Source: JAICLK01 sp963810525 | Lineage (GTDB): Bacteria > Patescibacteriota > Saccharimonadia > Saccharimonadales > UBA4665 | DNA: 64,000 bases | Assembly (NCBI GenBank): GCA_963810525.1 | Contig: CAWENB010000003.1 | Span: forward strand, 186,001 to 250,000 | Direction of reading: 5' to 3' | Shown here: piece by piece, positions 6,944-15,791 of the stretch | How positions within the stretch are numbered: position 1 is the stretch's first letter | Layout of the letters: each line of letters begins with the position of its first letter | Notes under the pieces: model-generated | The model's database searches: none | Told to the model about the DNA's origin: nothing | Seen by the model: the letters and a program-made list of their open reading frames with translations, nothing else | Made by a program: the position numbers and the translations under genes

Positions 6944-8406
6944 TTATGCGGAATACGTGCTTGAACTGGTCGTGCCACCGTGGCCGGTCCAATTGGTGTG
7001 AAAGAATTCGCCGCGCGGCTTGTCGGTCCGCTCGTAGGTGTGTGCGCCAAAGTAGTCACGCTGTGCCTGGATGAGATTGGCCGGCAGCTGTTTACTGCGG
7101 AATCCGTCATAGAACGACAATGCCGAGCTGAGGGCTGGCACGGGAATACCGCCTTGCACCGCGACCGCCACCACGCTGCGCCAAGCGTTCTGGCGATCGG
7201 CCAGCGCATCAGCGAAAAATGGGGCAATAAGCAAGTTGTTTAAAGCCGTATTGTCGTCAAATGCCTGTTTGATATCCCCCAGAAAACGGCTGCGAATGAT
7301 GCAACCGCTCCGCCACATTTGGGCAACGCCGCCATAATTCAGATCCCAACTGTATTCATGGGCTGCGGCACGCATTAACATGTATCCTTGCGCGTAACTG
7401 ACAATTTTTGAAGTGTACAGTGCCTGCCTGACCTGGTCGACAAATGATTGCCGGTCGCCTTCCAGACGACCACGCGGGCCCTGAAGTTTGTCGGCAGCAA
7501 CGACCCGTTCGTCTTTCAGTGCAGAGACAAAGCGCGCGTAGACGGCTTCGGTGATGAGCGTTACCGGCTGGCCAAGGTTCGCCGAATCAATCACCGTCCA
7601 TTTGCCCGTGCCTTTCTGTCCGGCGGTATCCAGAATTTTGTCGATAAGCGCCTCGCCAACCTCATCCTTGAAGGCCAGGATGTCGGCGGTGATTTGTATC
7701 AGGTAGCTATCGAGTTCGCTTTTATTCCACTCGGCAAACACCTGGGACATCTCGTCGTTGTTCAGCCCGGCGTAATCCCTCAGCAGCTGGTAGGCTTCGC
7801 CATGAGCTGCATATCGCCATATTCGATGCCGTTGTGCACCATTTTGACGTAGTGCCCGGCGCCGCCTTGGCCGACCCAGTCGCAGCAGGGCGTTCCGTCG
7901 TCCGCCTTGGCTGCGATGCTCTGAAAAATATCTTTGACCTCCGGCCAAGCTTCGGGCGAGCCGCCCGGCATAATCGACGGGCCGTGACGGGCACCATCCT
8001 CGCCTCCGGACACCCCCGTGCCAATGTACAGCAGCCCTTTTGATTTGACATATTTTTCACGACGTTCGGTATCACTATACAGCGAGTTGCCGCCGTCAAT
8101 AATAATGTCGCCTGGCTCGAGCACGGACAAAAATTCCTCGATTGCCTGATCGACCGGCTCGCCGGCCTTGATCATCAGCATGAGCCGGCGCGGCTTTTTC
8201 AGTAAACGCACAAATTCCTGCGGTGTATGTGCGCCGACCACCTTCGTCCCCTGCGCCTCGCCGGCCAGAAAGTCATCGACTTTGCTAACCGTCCGGTTAA
8301 ACGTAGCCACGGTAAAGCCGTGGTCGTTCATGTTCAGTATAAGGTTCTTCCCCATGACCGCCAGTCCAAATACGCCGATATCGGCTACCGCTTCGTCACT
8401 GTCCAT
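6944..8406 (-). pseudogene. gnd: 6-phosphogluconate dehydrogenase (decarboxylating), frameshifted
   Basis: Together two overlapping frames encode a complete enzyme of about 487 residues, the usual length of NADP-dependent Gnd in the pentose phosphate pathway. The first (8406 to about 7797) has the Rossmann motif (FGLAVMGKNLILNM), GTGVSGGEDGARHGPSIMPGG and KMVHNGIEYGDMQLM. The second resumes in register with EAYQLLRDYAGLNNDEM and runs to the C-terminal FHTNW region. The break is a single missing base near 7797: the sequence reads atggcgaagcc where atggcGgaagcc restores the frame. The start is ATG 8404-8406 with GAGGG eight nt upstream. It is either a recent pseudogene or a sequencing deletion, since no other damage is visible. 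Confidence 0.85.
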
Positions 8407-8481
8407 AATCACCCTCTCTTTGCCCTGCCCGCATTATTTATATGCCCAGTATAAACGAACAGTGTCGGCTTTCTCTAGTTG

Positions 8482-8928
8482 CTACGAACGATGGAATAGA
8501 AAGTTCATCCAGGCCTGGAAATTACGCTCATAAAACGGCTGTTCGCTGCTCGCCCTTGGTACTTGGTCGTTGCTGCTTGGCAATGTGACCGTGTGAGCAA
8601 GGGCGACACTTCTAGGAACAATTAGCTCGGTCTCGCCGGGAGCGCCCAAGCCGAAATTCTGGCGGGCCTGCAATTCTAGATACTGGTCGGTGTTAAAGTA
8701 TCCGTTCTGCAGTTCAAGGTTTTTGTTCTGCAACTCCTGGACCTGATTTTCCTGCTGTAGTCCGACGACTTGTTTCTGCAGATTGTAATTCGTCTGAATT
8801 GCCTTAACGCCGCTCCAGCTTATCAGCAAGACGATTACCAAAAACACCAACAGCCCGATCGCGCGTACATCGCGGAGCTGGTCCAGATACCGATACGTTG
8901 TTTCTTGAATTTTTAGTTTTTCGAGCAT
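8482..8928 (-). CDS. FtsB/DivIC-like septum-formation protein
   Basis: About 148 residues. There is a short cytoplasmic N-terminus, one transmembrane helix (LLVFLVIVLLISWSGV), a coiled coil rich in Gln/Leu/Asn (about 50-85), and a small C-terminal motif (YLELQARQNFGLGAPGETEL). The last matches the conserved 'ARe.lGl..pGE' segment of FtsB/DivIC. These proteins join FtsL and FtsQ/DivIB in the divisome on the outer face of the membrane. ATG 8926-8928 was chosen; a TTG two codons upstream (8932-8934) lies 5 nt after TATAAT and is a reasonable alternative. It is not linked to other division genes here, and the tRNA gene next to it is divergent. Confidence 0.75.
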   Translation of the reverse strand: MLEKLKIQETTYRYLDQLRDVRAIGLLVFLVIVLLISWSGVKAIQTNYNLQKQVVGLQQENQVQELQNKNLELQNGYFNTDQYLELQARQNFGLGAPGETELIVPRSVALAHTVTLPSSNDQVPRASSEQPFYERNFQAWMNFLFHRS

Positions 8929-9111
8929 TGGCAATATTCATTATATTACTACCCGTCCAAATCTGATATACTTTCTCCCTGTTAGCTAGAGCTAATCGAC
9001 CAAAATTACAAACCAAGGAGTGAGTTTGTGATTTTTCGGACAAGGCCGTAGGCGTAAGCCTTAAAATTGTTGCCGACTTGGCAAAACGAGGCAGGAACGT
9101 CGGGCCGACAA

Positions 9112-9187
9112 GGGGATGTAGCTCAGTGGTTAGAGCAGTCGGCTCATAACCGATTGGTCGCTGGTTCAAGTCCAGCCATCCCCACCA
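9112..9187 (+). tRNA. tRNA with CAT anticodon: elongator Met or Ile2
   Basis: A 76-nt cloverleaf with encoded CCA: acceptor GGGGATG/CATCCCC, D arm GCTC-GAGC, anticodon stem GTCGG/CCGAT with loop CTCATAA, T arm GCTGG-TTCAAGT-CCAGC. A fully paired acceptor excludes an initiator. The D loop and the variable and T arms resemble tRNA-Ile2 genes (read as Ile after lysidine modification of C34) as much as elongator Met. I cannot decide without comparing it with all CAT tRNAs of the genome. Confidence 0.92.
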
Positions 9188-9260
9188 ACCATAAGCATTA
9201 TAGTAGTAATTATATCGGTTATTTGACGTACAGAATATTATAGGCTAATTTATAATTACT

Positions 9261-9758
9261 ATGCCTATAATTGGTCATGAGTATGTATCAGGCGAAATGG
9301 CTGCGGCGGCTGCGACTGCAGGTCATGGCGTGGAATGGTTTATCGCAGACTTAAGCCTAGATGTAGATCCACAAAGGACGCTAGTCGTTCCTTATCTTGG
9401 TCGCACAGCAGCACAGGCCCTACGAGACAGCTTATTGATGGTGCGACGCGAAGGTCCGGTCACTGTCATGAAGCCCGATTCTGGTAAAACTAGCGAAGAA
9501 GATACACGGGCGCTGCGGGCCTTTTACAGGATGGCCGCCGACCTTACGGGAGAGACAGCTCTCTTGCCTGCGGATATTCGCGAACTCCCAAGGCTAGCTA
9601 CAGATACCGAGGATAACTTTGGGTTTTATAATTTACTACATGGTGAGACTGATGCTAGAAAAATTGTTGTTCGTACACCAGATCGTAATCCGTATGCCTG
9701 TGCAATGTTTATCGTCGGGCATAGTCAATTTGGTGCAATGCCAGAACCAGATTATTGA
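9261..9758 (+). CDS. Hypothetical protein beside a tRNA 3' end
   Basis: A 165-residue soluble protein with no recognised motif and no signal or membrane segment. Several acidic and Arg-rich stretches (VTVMKPDSGKTSEED, FYNLLHGETDARKIVV) and the ending FIVGHSQFGAMPEPDY suggest an alpha/beta fold. A possible promoter is TTGACG, 17 bp, TAATTT, just before the ATG at 9261; TATAAT also lies 4 nt before it. The composition is more AT-rich than the neighbours, and the gene starts 74 bp after a tRNA CCA end, a common integration position. Its situation mirrors that of the AT-rich gene next to the initiator tRNA. Confidence 0.5.
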   Translation: MPIIGHEYVSGEMAAAAATAGHGVEWFIADLSLDVDPQRTLVVPYLGRTAAQALRDSLLMVRREGPVTVMKPDSGKTSEEDTRALRAFYRMAADLTGETALLPADIRELPRLATDTEDNFGFYNLLHGETDARKIVVRTPDRNPYACAMFIVGHSQFGAMPEPDY

Positions 9759-9833
9759 CACAAACTATAGATGTTGAACATTTCTATCAACTCAGTCTTA
9801 AGAAGGTTCCGTTTCTTTCTAGTCAATTCCACC

Positions 9834-9866
9834 ATTGTTGAAAATTCAACAATTTACATCTGTAAA
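9834..9866. repeat. Two adjacent perfect palindromes
   Basis: ATTGTTGAA-AA-TTCAACAAT (9834-9853) is followed directly by TTTACA-TC-TGTAAA (9853-9866). They lie in the AT-rich gap between two converging genes, so a bidirectional transcription end or a protein-binding site is possible. No clean U-tract follows either one. The rest of 9759-10005 holds no coding sequence I can support. Confidence 0.5.
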
Positions 9867-10005
9867 TCACTCATACATAGGATACATTTGTCTGACGTAG
9901 TTATTTCATGTATTAATTAGAACGTTTTTCCTAGAAGTGTGTCGTACTGCCGTCGCCGAGTTATGACGTAACCGCCTCTCTGACGAATGTTTTATTACTT
10001 GGACA

Positions 10006-10605
10006 TCAACTCTTGATAGCTATTTCTACTTCGGAAACTGGCCTATTTTGCAAACCGTAATGCTGAATGATTTGGTTGCTCGCATCGCAACCCCCTGAAC
10101 CACTTGTATCATCTTTGACATACGCGTTCATAGGGCACTTATACCATTGCACAAAAGTGAACCAAACGTAATATGTGTGGCCCGAAGCTGATATGGTCGT
10201 TTCGAGTGTATTGAGAACGCCGTTAGAGACATTATCGCCTCCTTCAGAGTCATCCGCATGAGCGGCAAGTGGTTGTTCTGTTCCGCCTAATGTTTGTTGT
10301 ACCTCGCTATTTGCTGACAGCAATCCAATGCCGTGCACCTCATAATAGCTAGCCACGTTCACCGAGCCGCTTTTGTTCAAGCAAATAGTGTCTTTGGGCG
10401 AATAATCTAACTGGGGTTTCGTGCCGAACATCATGATACTTTGCAGTTCATCGGCTTGTTGCTGCAGCTGTTTTTCCTGCGCACGGTACTGCTGATTGCA
10501 TGCTGATGTGGCCCTTGACGCAATGAATAAACCGCTGCCCGACACAACAACAATTGCGGCAAGAGCTATAAAAATAACGCGTAGATGCGTGCTAAGTTTT
10601 TTCAA
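10006..10605 (-). CDS. Membrane-anchored, cysteine-containing extracytoplasmic protein
   Basis: About 199 residues. An N-terminal Lys-rich segment and hydrophobic helix (IFIALAAIVVVSGSGLFIA) are followed by a short coiled coil (YRAQEKQLQQQADEL) and a soluble domain. That domain contains spaced cysteines (KDTICLN, WYKCPMN, GGCDAS) that could form disulfides outside the cell. The frame also extends 13 codons further, but that stretch holds a consensus -35 (TTGACA, 10639-10644 on the minus strand) and a -10 region. I therefore place the start at TTG 10603-10605 (LKKLSTHLRV). Family unknown. Confidence 0.6.
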   Translation of the reverse strand: MKKLSTHLRVIFIALAAIVVVSGSGLFIASRATSACNQQYRAQEKQLQQQADELQSIMMFGTKPQLDYSPKDTICLNKSGSVNVASYYEVHGIGLLSANSEVQQTLGGTEQPLAAHADDSEGGDNVSNGVLNTLETTISASGHTYYVWFTFVQWYKCPMNAYVKDDTSGSGGCDASNQIIQHYGLQNRPVSEVEIAIKS

Positions 10606-10731
10606 AGTGTACTCTAGATAATCACAATACAATACAATTGTCAAACACGCTCGTAATAGCTCGCCGCTTCCCCTACTGGTATCGGTTGGTTAGCTGGCAT
10701 TAGCATACGGATATTAAATTGCACGATATTA

Positions 10732-11290
10732 TTATGCCACTCTCCAGCCTTGATCAGATTCGTTAGTCTCGGCAACAATACAAGCCATTTCAATCAACCC
10801 GGCTTTGATCCGGTTCCACTTCGTCAAAGTCAGTTCCACCAGTTTCCGCTTATTTGAACCATCGGCCTGCAAGCAGCAGGCCAAGGAGTCGATCAGCCGT
10901 TCGCGGTCGTCCGAAGCGCCGTAGCCCGCAAGAGCTGCTGCGCCGGTACGGCCTCCTCGGTGGGGTGTCGGCTTGGCTGTCAGCACGCCATGCCTCGTAC
11001 GCACCCACGAGCAGGTCGAACGGTTCCTTGAGTTCGCGGTCAGTGACCTTGCATCCGTCCACGTACAGCTTTGTATAAAACGCCCGGTTAAGGATGCTCC
11101 GCAATGTCTTTCATGGCGTCGGCCCAGATGCCGTCGCCAAAGTCTTGTTTGGCCGAGATCAGCTCGACGCCGAGCTTCTTGAGCTGCCGTTCGGTAATGA
11201 CCGCATCGCCAACGAACTGAGCCTGTGCCGCCTCCGCGGACTTGATGATCTTGATGTCCGTACACGCAAATCATGTTTGACCTTGAAGCC
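10732..11290 (-). pseudogene. Decayed large serine recombinase with internal deletion
   Basis: Pieces of a site-specific serine recombinase lie in three frames. About 11290-11110 encodes the end of the catalytic domain (VITERQLKKLGVELISAK, then DFGDGIWADAMKDIAE) and stops at TAA. About 11104-10960 encodes a C-terminal segment (NRAFYTKLYVDG, VTDRELKEPFDLLV). A third frame continues to 10732 (DDRERLIDSLACCLQADG, SNKRKLVEL). Joining the catalytic end directly to the C-terminus means the central recombinase and zinc-ribbon part is deleted. Such enzymes integrate phages and mobile islands, so this marks an old insertion. No active copy or att pair was found. Confidence 0.6.
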
Positions 11291-11421
11291 TCTACGGACA
11301 CTCCGGACAGAAACCAGGGGTCAGACAGCAGCCTGCCCGGACGGACGCGGGCTATCCCATGTAAGCTGACTGATTGTAACTTGGTGCTGAAAATAAGCTG
11401 ATACTTGAGGCAGTCGGCGCG

Positions 11422-11577
11422 ATGCAAGCGCACGTTGCCAAAATACCCGGCGTTGAAGAAGACGTTGCCGAACTAAAGCAAGACGGAAAAATCATCAAGG
11501 CAGCCGTGACTGGCCAGAGCGCCGAACTCCACGAGCACGACCAGCGCCTTAACCGCCTCGAAACCGACGCCGCGTAG
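11422..11577 (+). CDS. Short coiled-coil ORF in the mobile-element relic
   Basis: Fifty-one codons from ATG to TAG. The product is hydrophilic with a heptad-like pattern (VAKIPGVEEDVAELKQ, then LHEHDQRLNRLE). The frame is open for 15 further codons upstream (LILEAVGA) back to a stop, so the start is uncertain. Short coiled-coil proteins of this type often accompany recombinase genes on mobile elements. Because the adjacent recombinase is broken, this may be a remnant too. Confidence 0.35.
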   Translation: MQAHVAKIPGVEEDVAELKQDGKIIKAAVTGQSAELHEHDQRLNRLETDAA

Positions 11578-11649
11578 CCGCCGTCCACGACCACCACCAG
11601 GCCGCCAACGTTACACAAACTTTCTTTCGGAAGGAAAGTTGCTCACGGT

Positions 11650-12546
11650 TCAGTAGTTTGCGGATATTGAATCGAGATCCATCCAGACACCGTTGTATTC
11701 CAGCCAAACGTTCTGCATTCCCATCAGGTCTGATTGTGTCCAACCACCGAACGTTGGGCTGAACTGCGGACTCGTAAGACTGGGTGTCCAATTCTCGAGG
11801 GTAACGTTATCGTCATCCTGTGATGCCCACAACGGGATGTTCGTGAAACCACTACCTCCCTGCCACCCATAAGGGTACGAATATATGACCGGACGAATGC
11901 CATCGGCCTGTACGGCGGCCACCTCGGCATGTGTGACTGGGATAATCGTAGAATTACCGCTACCGTTGCTCAGGTTCAGACAGTTAATACCACCGGGATC
12001 GTTGCCCGGCTCAATGTCAAACGCGAAGAATGCCATCGGCAGTCCCCCGAAAGCGTTGATCCCTGCTGCGTAGTCGTTGGGCGAACAGGTGAACGCGGCA
12101 ACCTGGAGGCCAGCAGCCTCGGCTGCCTTGACAATCGTCTGTGTGGATGCATTAGTCGCCGAGGTGAGCACGGTGTCGTCCTGGATAATGAACATTCGGA
12201 AGCCTGCATCGTAAGCCGTTTGGAACCAAGCCTTTGTCATGATACTTGGTTCCTGCCACGCATCGAATGCTTTGATGACTGCCGGTCCGGTACCGCCACC
12301 AGTTCTACCACCGCCCACACTTCCAAACTGCACCGCCTTGCCTCCCGAAGCGGTAGCATCCTTGACGACCCGGGCACCGGACGCCAGCACGCCTGACTCA
12401 GCTTCAGAGGAACCAACGTAGCTGGCAGCATGACTGGCTTCCAGTAGCACGAGACCGATGACCCCGAAGCAAACTACAACGATAGCGGCTTGTGTTCTTC
12501 TCTGCGCGATGAGCGCCTTCATCTTCCGCCACTGTTTCTGAAACAT
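11650..12546 (-). CDS. Secreted glycoside-hydrolase-like TIM barrel protein with EAE module
   Basis: About 298 residues from ATG 12544-12546. The order is: a basic N-terminus with one hydrophobic helix (AAIVVVCFGVIGLVLLEA); a short module (SEAESGVLASGA, ASGGKAVQFG) resembling part of a CBM6/35-type carbohydrate-binding domain; a Gly linker; and a barrel-like domain of about 200 residues. In the barrel, FFAFDIEPG, GIRPVIYSYPYGW, IPLWAS and GVWMDLDSISANY follow the strand order of GH25/DUF1906-type lysozyme-like folds. This suggests a secreted cell-wall or polysaccharide hydrolase. The same EAE module occurs in the GH114-like protein 500 bp away, on the other strand. The -10 is TATAAT at 12573-12578. 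Confidence 0.6.
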   Translation of the reverse strand: MFQKQWRKMKALIAQRRTQAAIVVVCFGVIGLVLLEASHAASYVGSSEAESGVLASGARVVKDATASGGKAVQFGSVGGGRTGGGTGPAVIKAFDAWQEPSIMTKAWFQTAYDAGFRMFIIQDDTVLTSATNASTQTIVKAAEAAGLQVAAFTCSPNDYAAGINAFGGLPMAFFAFDIEPGNDPGGINCLNLSNGSGNSTIIPVTHAEVAAVQADGIRPVIYSYPYGWQGGSGFTNIPLWASQDDDNVTLENWTPSLTSPQFSPTFGGWTQSDLMGMQNVWLEYNGVWMDLDSISANY

Positions 12547-12722
12547 GCTATTTTCGCCCACGCTGCTTTTGCATTATATGAAGATCTGTCCAGCCATATG
12601 CACTTTCTCACTACGTCGTGAACACTTCCGCTCGCGGAATAGTTAGGCCCAGTGTAGCACAGAACTTTTCTGGCTCCAGTCAGTAAAACTTGCTATAATT
12701 AGACATAAGCATTAAAAACATT

Positions 12723-12944
12723 ATGGAACATATATATGTTTGGTTTCTTAACTTTACTGGCATAAACTATGGTCAGAATAGTTTTGCAACACATATGTAT
12801 AATTTCTGGTCGGGCTTTGGCGGTGATATTACCGAGTTTGCACTCATCGGCACACTTATAACAATATACCGTCACCACGTGAAGACCAGCCGACTGCTGA
12901 ATAAACGTTTGGTCGAGATTATCCATAGAAAAAGAGATATATAA
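12723..12944 (+). CDS. Small phage-like membrane protein
   Basis: 73 residues with one hydrophobic segment and the block YNFWSGFGGDITEFALIG followed by a basic tail (YRHH, RLVEIIHRK). The 'FWSG.G.D..E.A..G.L...YR.H' pattern is, from memory, typical of short proteins of actinobacterial phages and of Saccharibacteria; I could not check this. An extended -10 (TGCTATAAT, 12691-12699) precedes the ATG by 23 nt. The region is AT-rich and lies between the two secreted hydrolases in a zone that also holds a recombinase relic. Function unknown. Confidence 0.5.
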   Translation: MEHIYVWFLNFTGINYGQNSFATHMYNFWSGFGGDITEFALIGTLITIYRHHVKTSRLLNKRLVEIIHRKRDI

Positions 12945-13067
12945 CGTCCGCACCCGACTCCAGAAGTACTACGGCCGAAGAGAGGAATACGAACTGGTCA
13001 CGCATACCCTGCCGAGCGCACCTTCACCCCAGCTGGCGTACCATAAGCGATATATTACATCCTGGAG

Positions 13068-14204
13068 ATGAAGCAAACGACACACGGCACTATCCGCATC
13101 CGGCAGTTTTTCTCAGATAAAAAATCTAGACGTTCGATATTATTACTCGCAGTCGCAGGTATATTCGGTAGTTTTGGCATGATAAGGGTGGTAGCTCCGC
13201 GCGCCGCTTCCTTATCAGCTTCGACAGAGGCGGAATACGGCACACTCACCGGGAACGCTACCAAGGTTTCCGACGCTCTGGCTTCCGGCGGCATGGCCGT
13301 TCAATTCGGCGGTGACATCAGTAGCGGCAGCAGTGGGAGTGGAAAGAGCGGTGGTAGCAATAGTGGTGGTAGCGTCTGGCAACCCGCTCAGGATACCGAC
13401 TGGCAGTGGGAAATTGGCAACCCGCTCAACACGTCGAATGCCACCCAAATGGGTACCGGTGCAACGGCCTGGAACGGCGATAAATCACCCGGTGATAACC
13501 CGAAGGTTATCGACATAGACGGCATACTCAATCCGAGCAGTACCGTGAGCGCGCTGCACGGGATGGGCGTTAAAGCTATCTGCTACATTGAGGTCGGTAC
13601 GGCTGGAAACTATTATTCAGCGGCCGCCGAAGGTATTCCGACGACCTATTATAACCAGCTGAGCGCCGCCGGTGACCTCGGCAGCACTTTAAGCGGATAT
13701 CCCAATGAAAAATTCGTGAAGATTACGGCCGCATCGGCAGTCACGATAGAGGAAGCACAAATCAAACAACAGTGTGTCAACAAGGGCTTTGACGGTGTCG
13801 AAACAGACCTCGATGAGACCTGGGGAAACGAAGAAGGGAGCACAGGTTTCGGGACATTTACGCAAGCGCAGGAGGAAACATATCTCACGACACTCGCAAA
13901 CTATATGCACACCAATGGCATCGCTTGGATAGCCAAAAATCTTGACGATGAGGGGAGTGCAGCTTTCGTGAGCGATATGCAGCCGCTGGCTCAAGGCATG
14001 GTATCGGAGGAATGCAATTTCAATAATTCATGTAGTTTACTAAAGCCCTTCTTAGACGCCCATAAGTGGATCGGAAATGCCGAATACACACAAGATAATG
14101 AGACAACGGCAAAATTCTGCGCTTCCGACAATGCTTCGAATATCAACGGAGTTTTATTTGACGTGAACCTTGACGGCACCAAAGCCCGGCAGCCCTGCCG
14201 GTAA
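13068..14204 (+). CDS. Secreted GH114-like endo-alpha-1,4-polygalactosaminidase with EAE module
   Basis: A 378-residue protein. It has a basic N-terminus and signal-anchor helix (SILLLAVAGIFGSFGMI), then the EAE module (STEAEYGTLTGNA, ASGGMAVQFGG), a Ser/Gly linker, and a GH114-type barrel of about 265 residues. Barrel signatures are WQWEIGNPL, VIDIDG, KAICYIEVGTAGNYY, KGFDGVETDLDE, GIAWIAKNLD, VSEECNFNNSC and WIGNAEYTQD. GH114 enzymes cleave alpha-1,4-linked galactosaminans, which are matrix and cell-wall polymers of other organisms. A surface hydrolase of this sort would fit an epibiont or biofilm life style (inference). The start follows CTGGAG. Confidence 0.8.
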   Translation: MKQTTHGTIRIRQFFSDKKSRRSILLLAVAGIFGSFGMIRVVAPRAASLSASTEAEYGTLTGNATKVSDALASGGMAVQFGGDISSGSSGSGKSGGSNSGGSVWQPAQDTDWQWEIGNPLNTSNATQMGTGATAWNGDKSPGDNPKVIDIDGILNPSSTVSALHGMGVKAICYIEVGTAGNYYSAAAEGIPTTYYNQLSAAGDLGSTLSGYPNEKFVKITAASAVTIEEAQIKQQCVNKGFDGVETDLDETWGNEEGSTGFGTFTQAQEETYLTTLANYMHTNGIAWIAKNLDDEGSAAFVSDMQPLAQGMVSEECNFNNSCSLLKPFLDAHKWIGNAEYTQDNETTAKFCASDNASNINGVLFDVNLDGTKARQPCR

Positions 14205-14436
14205 ATCCGAGAGGGACAAAGGGTAATGGTTTCAGGCTAACAGTAGCGTTATATGAACCAATCTAATCTGCTTATTACTGCGGTAGCAGAATAATTAAAG
14301 ATCAAATTTTCCCCCTATTTCATTAGGCTAGCTACATCTCCGAAATATCGGTAATGGGGCAGGTCGGCAATCGAGCGCAACTTCTTGCGCAGGAAATATT
14401 CAGCCATAAATCAGCTTTATTTGCTAGGGTCGAAGT

Positions 14437-15027
14437 ATGAGTTTAGGTAGTTTTCTTGACAGACTCGCCGGAGCCAAGTCGCCGCAACCGATTGAACGAA
14501 AGGCGGCGAAAGATCCCGAAGCCCCGGCAGAACGGGTTCCGGCGTCACCTAAGGTGCGGCAGTTGCCGCTGACGGCGCCAGTGTTGACGGTGGCAGCGGT
14601 AGCGGTAGGTTTAAGCTTCTTCTTGGGCATGGCATTACAAAAAGCCCATGATAACACCATGACGAAGATGCTGCTTGGCACAAATGGATTTCACATTCAG
14701 AACGGTACCGGCAGCGGTTTTGGCGGCGGCTACGGAAACTTAGGCCGCGCCAGCATGAGCACGAGCACCGTGACTGCAGTTAGCAGCTCTAGTATCACGG
14801 TAAGAGACTCGAGCGGCAACTCGAAAACGTACGCCATTACTGATCAAACATTTATCACCGACAACGGCTTACCGGCAGCAGCCAGCGATATCAGTAGCGG
14901 CGACATGGTGATTGTTATCCCGAGCCGCGATGATTCAGCTACCGCCCGGCGCATTATCGACGATCCTAATCTAAACGGCCAGAGTGTCCAACCGCAAATT
15001 GATCCGAACCAAACACAAGTCGATTAA
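14437..15027 (+). CDS. Membrane-anchored protein with DUF5666-like OB domain
   Basis: 196 residues. A cytoplasmic Pro/Ala/Lys-rich segment (1-45) is followed by a transmembrane helix (VLTVAAVAVGLSFFLGMAL) and a Gly-rich linker. A small beta domain then reads STSTVTAVSSSSITVRD, KTYAITDQT, DISSGDMVIVI and ATARRII. This order matches the DUF5666 pattern 'G.VTAV...sItV.d..G....y.vt..T.i......s.l..GD.V.V.......A..I'. Its role is unknown. A possible extended -10 (TGCTAGGGT) ends 6 nt before the ATG. The gene overlaps the convergent ABC permease stop by 4 bp. Confidence 0.65.
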   Translation: MSLGSFLDRLAGAKSPQPIERKAAKDPEAPAERVPASPKVRQLPLTAPVLTVAAVAVGLSFFLGMALQKAHDNTMTKMLLGTNGFHIQNGTGSGFGGGYGNLGRASMSTSTVTAVSSSSITVRDSSGNSKTYAITDQTFITDNGLPAAASDISSGDMVIVIPSRDDSATARRIIDDPNLNGQSVQPQIDPNQTQVD

Positions 15028-15791
15028 GTAGCGTCACGCCGTGAGAATAGCATAAACGTAATAATCCAGCCGACAATTAAGTAGATGCCGAATACTACAG
15101 CTCCTTTTATTGGCGACAACGAACCGGTTGCAGAGTCAACGGATGCCCCATGTGCTTGTTGTGTGACCTGCGATAATGCCGAGAACGGCAGATAGACCGA
15201 GTAGTGTTTCAGCACCAGGCTCAACAGCCCCTCGATGGTATTCGGCACAATCAGCAGAAAGGCCAGCGCCGCCACCTGATTTCTGAGCAGCGCCCCGATC
15301 ATTAAGGCAGCCAATGCCCAGCCTTCACAGTAGAAAATCATTTTGCCAAAGTAGGTTAATAGCGGGTTGTCCTGCGGCGGTATCGATACGTGGCCGGCTA
15401 GATGCACGCCGATAATGATACCGAGCAACCCGAGAATGCCGCCAACAAGCGCAAACAAAGCGTCAAATACCAATACGGCAATAATCTTTGACCAGAGAAC
15501 CTTGCTGCGGCGATTTGCCAACGTGATCGAATACAATATCGTATTGTGACGATACTCCTGGGTCATTAACAGCATGGCCAGAATCGCACCGATTATTCCC
15601 AATAGGATAGCGTGCAGCGTTACTGTGTCAGCCAGGAAATGTTGGGCGTCCGGCCCGTTAATCATGCCGCTCTTGAAGCCTTCGCCCCAGAATGACACGA
15701 ACAGCAAAAACGCATAGGCGATCGCTACCCATATGTACGTGGCGCGCGTGGTCAGAAGTTTACGGATCTCAGATTTGAGCGTTGCCATCAT
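15024..15791 (-). CDS. ABC-2 type transporter permease
   Basis: 255 residues with six hydrophobic helices and the fold order of ABC-2 permeases: a first helix, then an extracellular loop, then a conserved amphipathic stretch (MTQEYRHNTILYSITLANRR) before helices 2-6. The ATG overlaps the stop of the upstream ATPase gene by 4 bp (ATGA), so the two are translationally coupled and form one exporter. Candidate substrates are peptides, lipids or antibiotics, as in bacitracin/lantibiotic-resistance exporters; nothing here decides. It ends against the DUF5666-like gene. Confidence 0.87.
   Translation of the reverse strand: MMATLKSEIRKLLTTRATYIWVAIAYAFLLFVSFWGEGFKSGMINGPDAQHFLADTVTLHAILLGIIGAILAMLLMTQEYRHNTILYSITLANRRSKVLWSKIIAVLVFDALFALVGGILGLLGIIIGVHLAGHVSIPPQDNPLLTYFGKMIFYCEGWALAALMIGALLRNQVAALAFLLIVPNTIEGLLSLVLKHYSVYLPFSALSQVTQQAHGASVDSATGSLSPIKGAVVFGIYLIVGWIITFMLFSRRDAT

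Noticed and set aside
10606..10644. N-terminal extension of the 10006-10605 protein
   Set aside because: The supposed first codons are the -35 TTGACA and spacer of its promoter.
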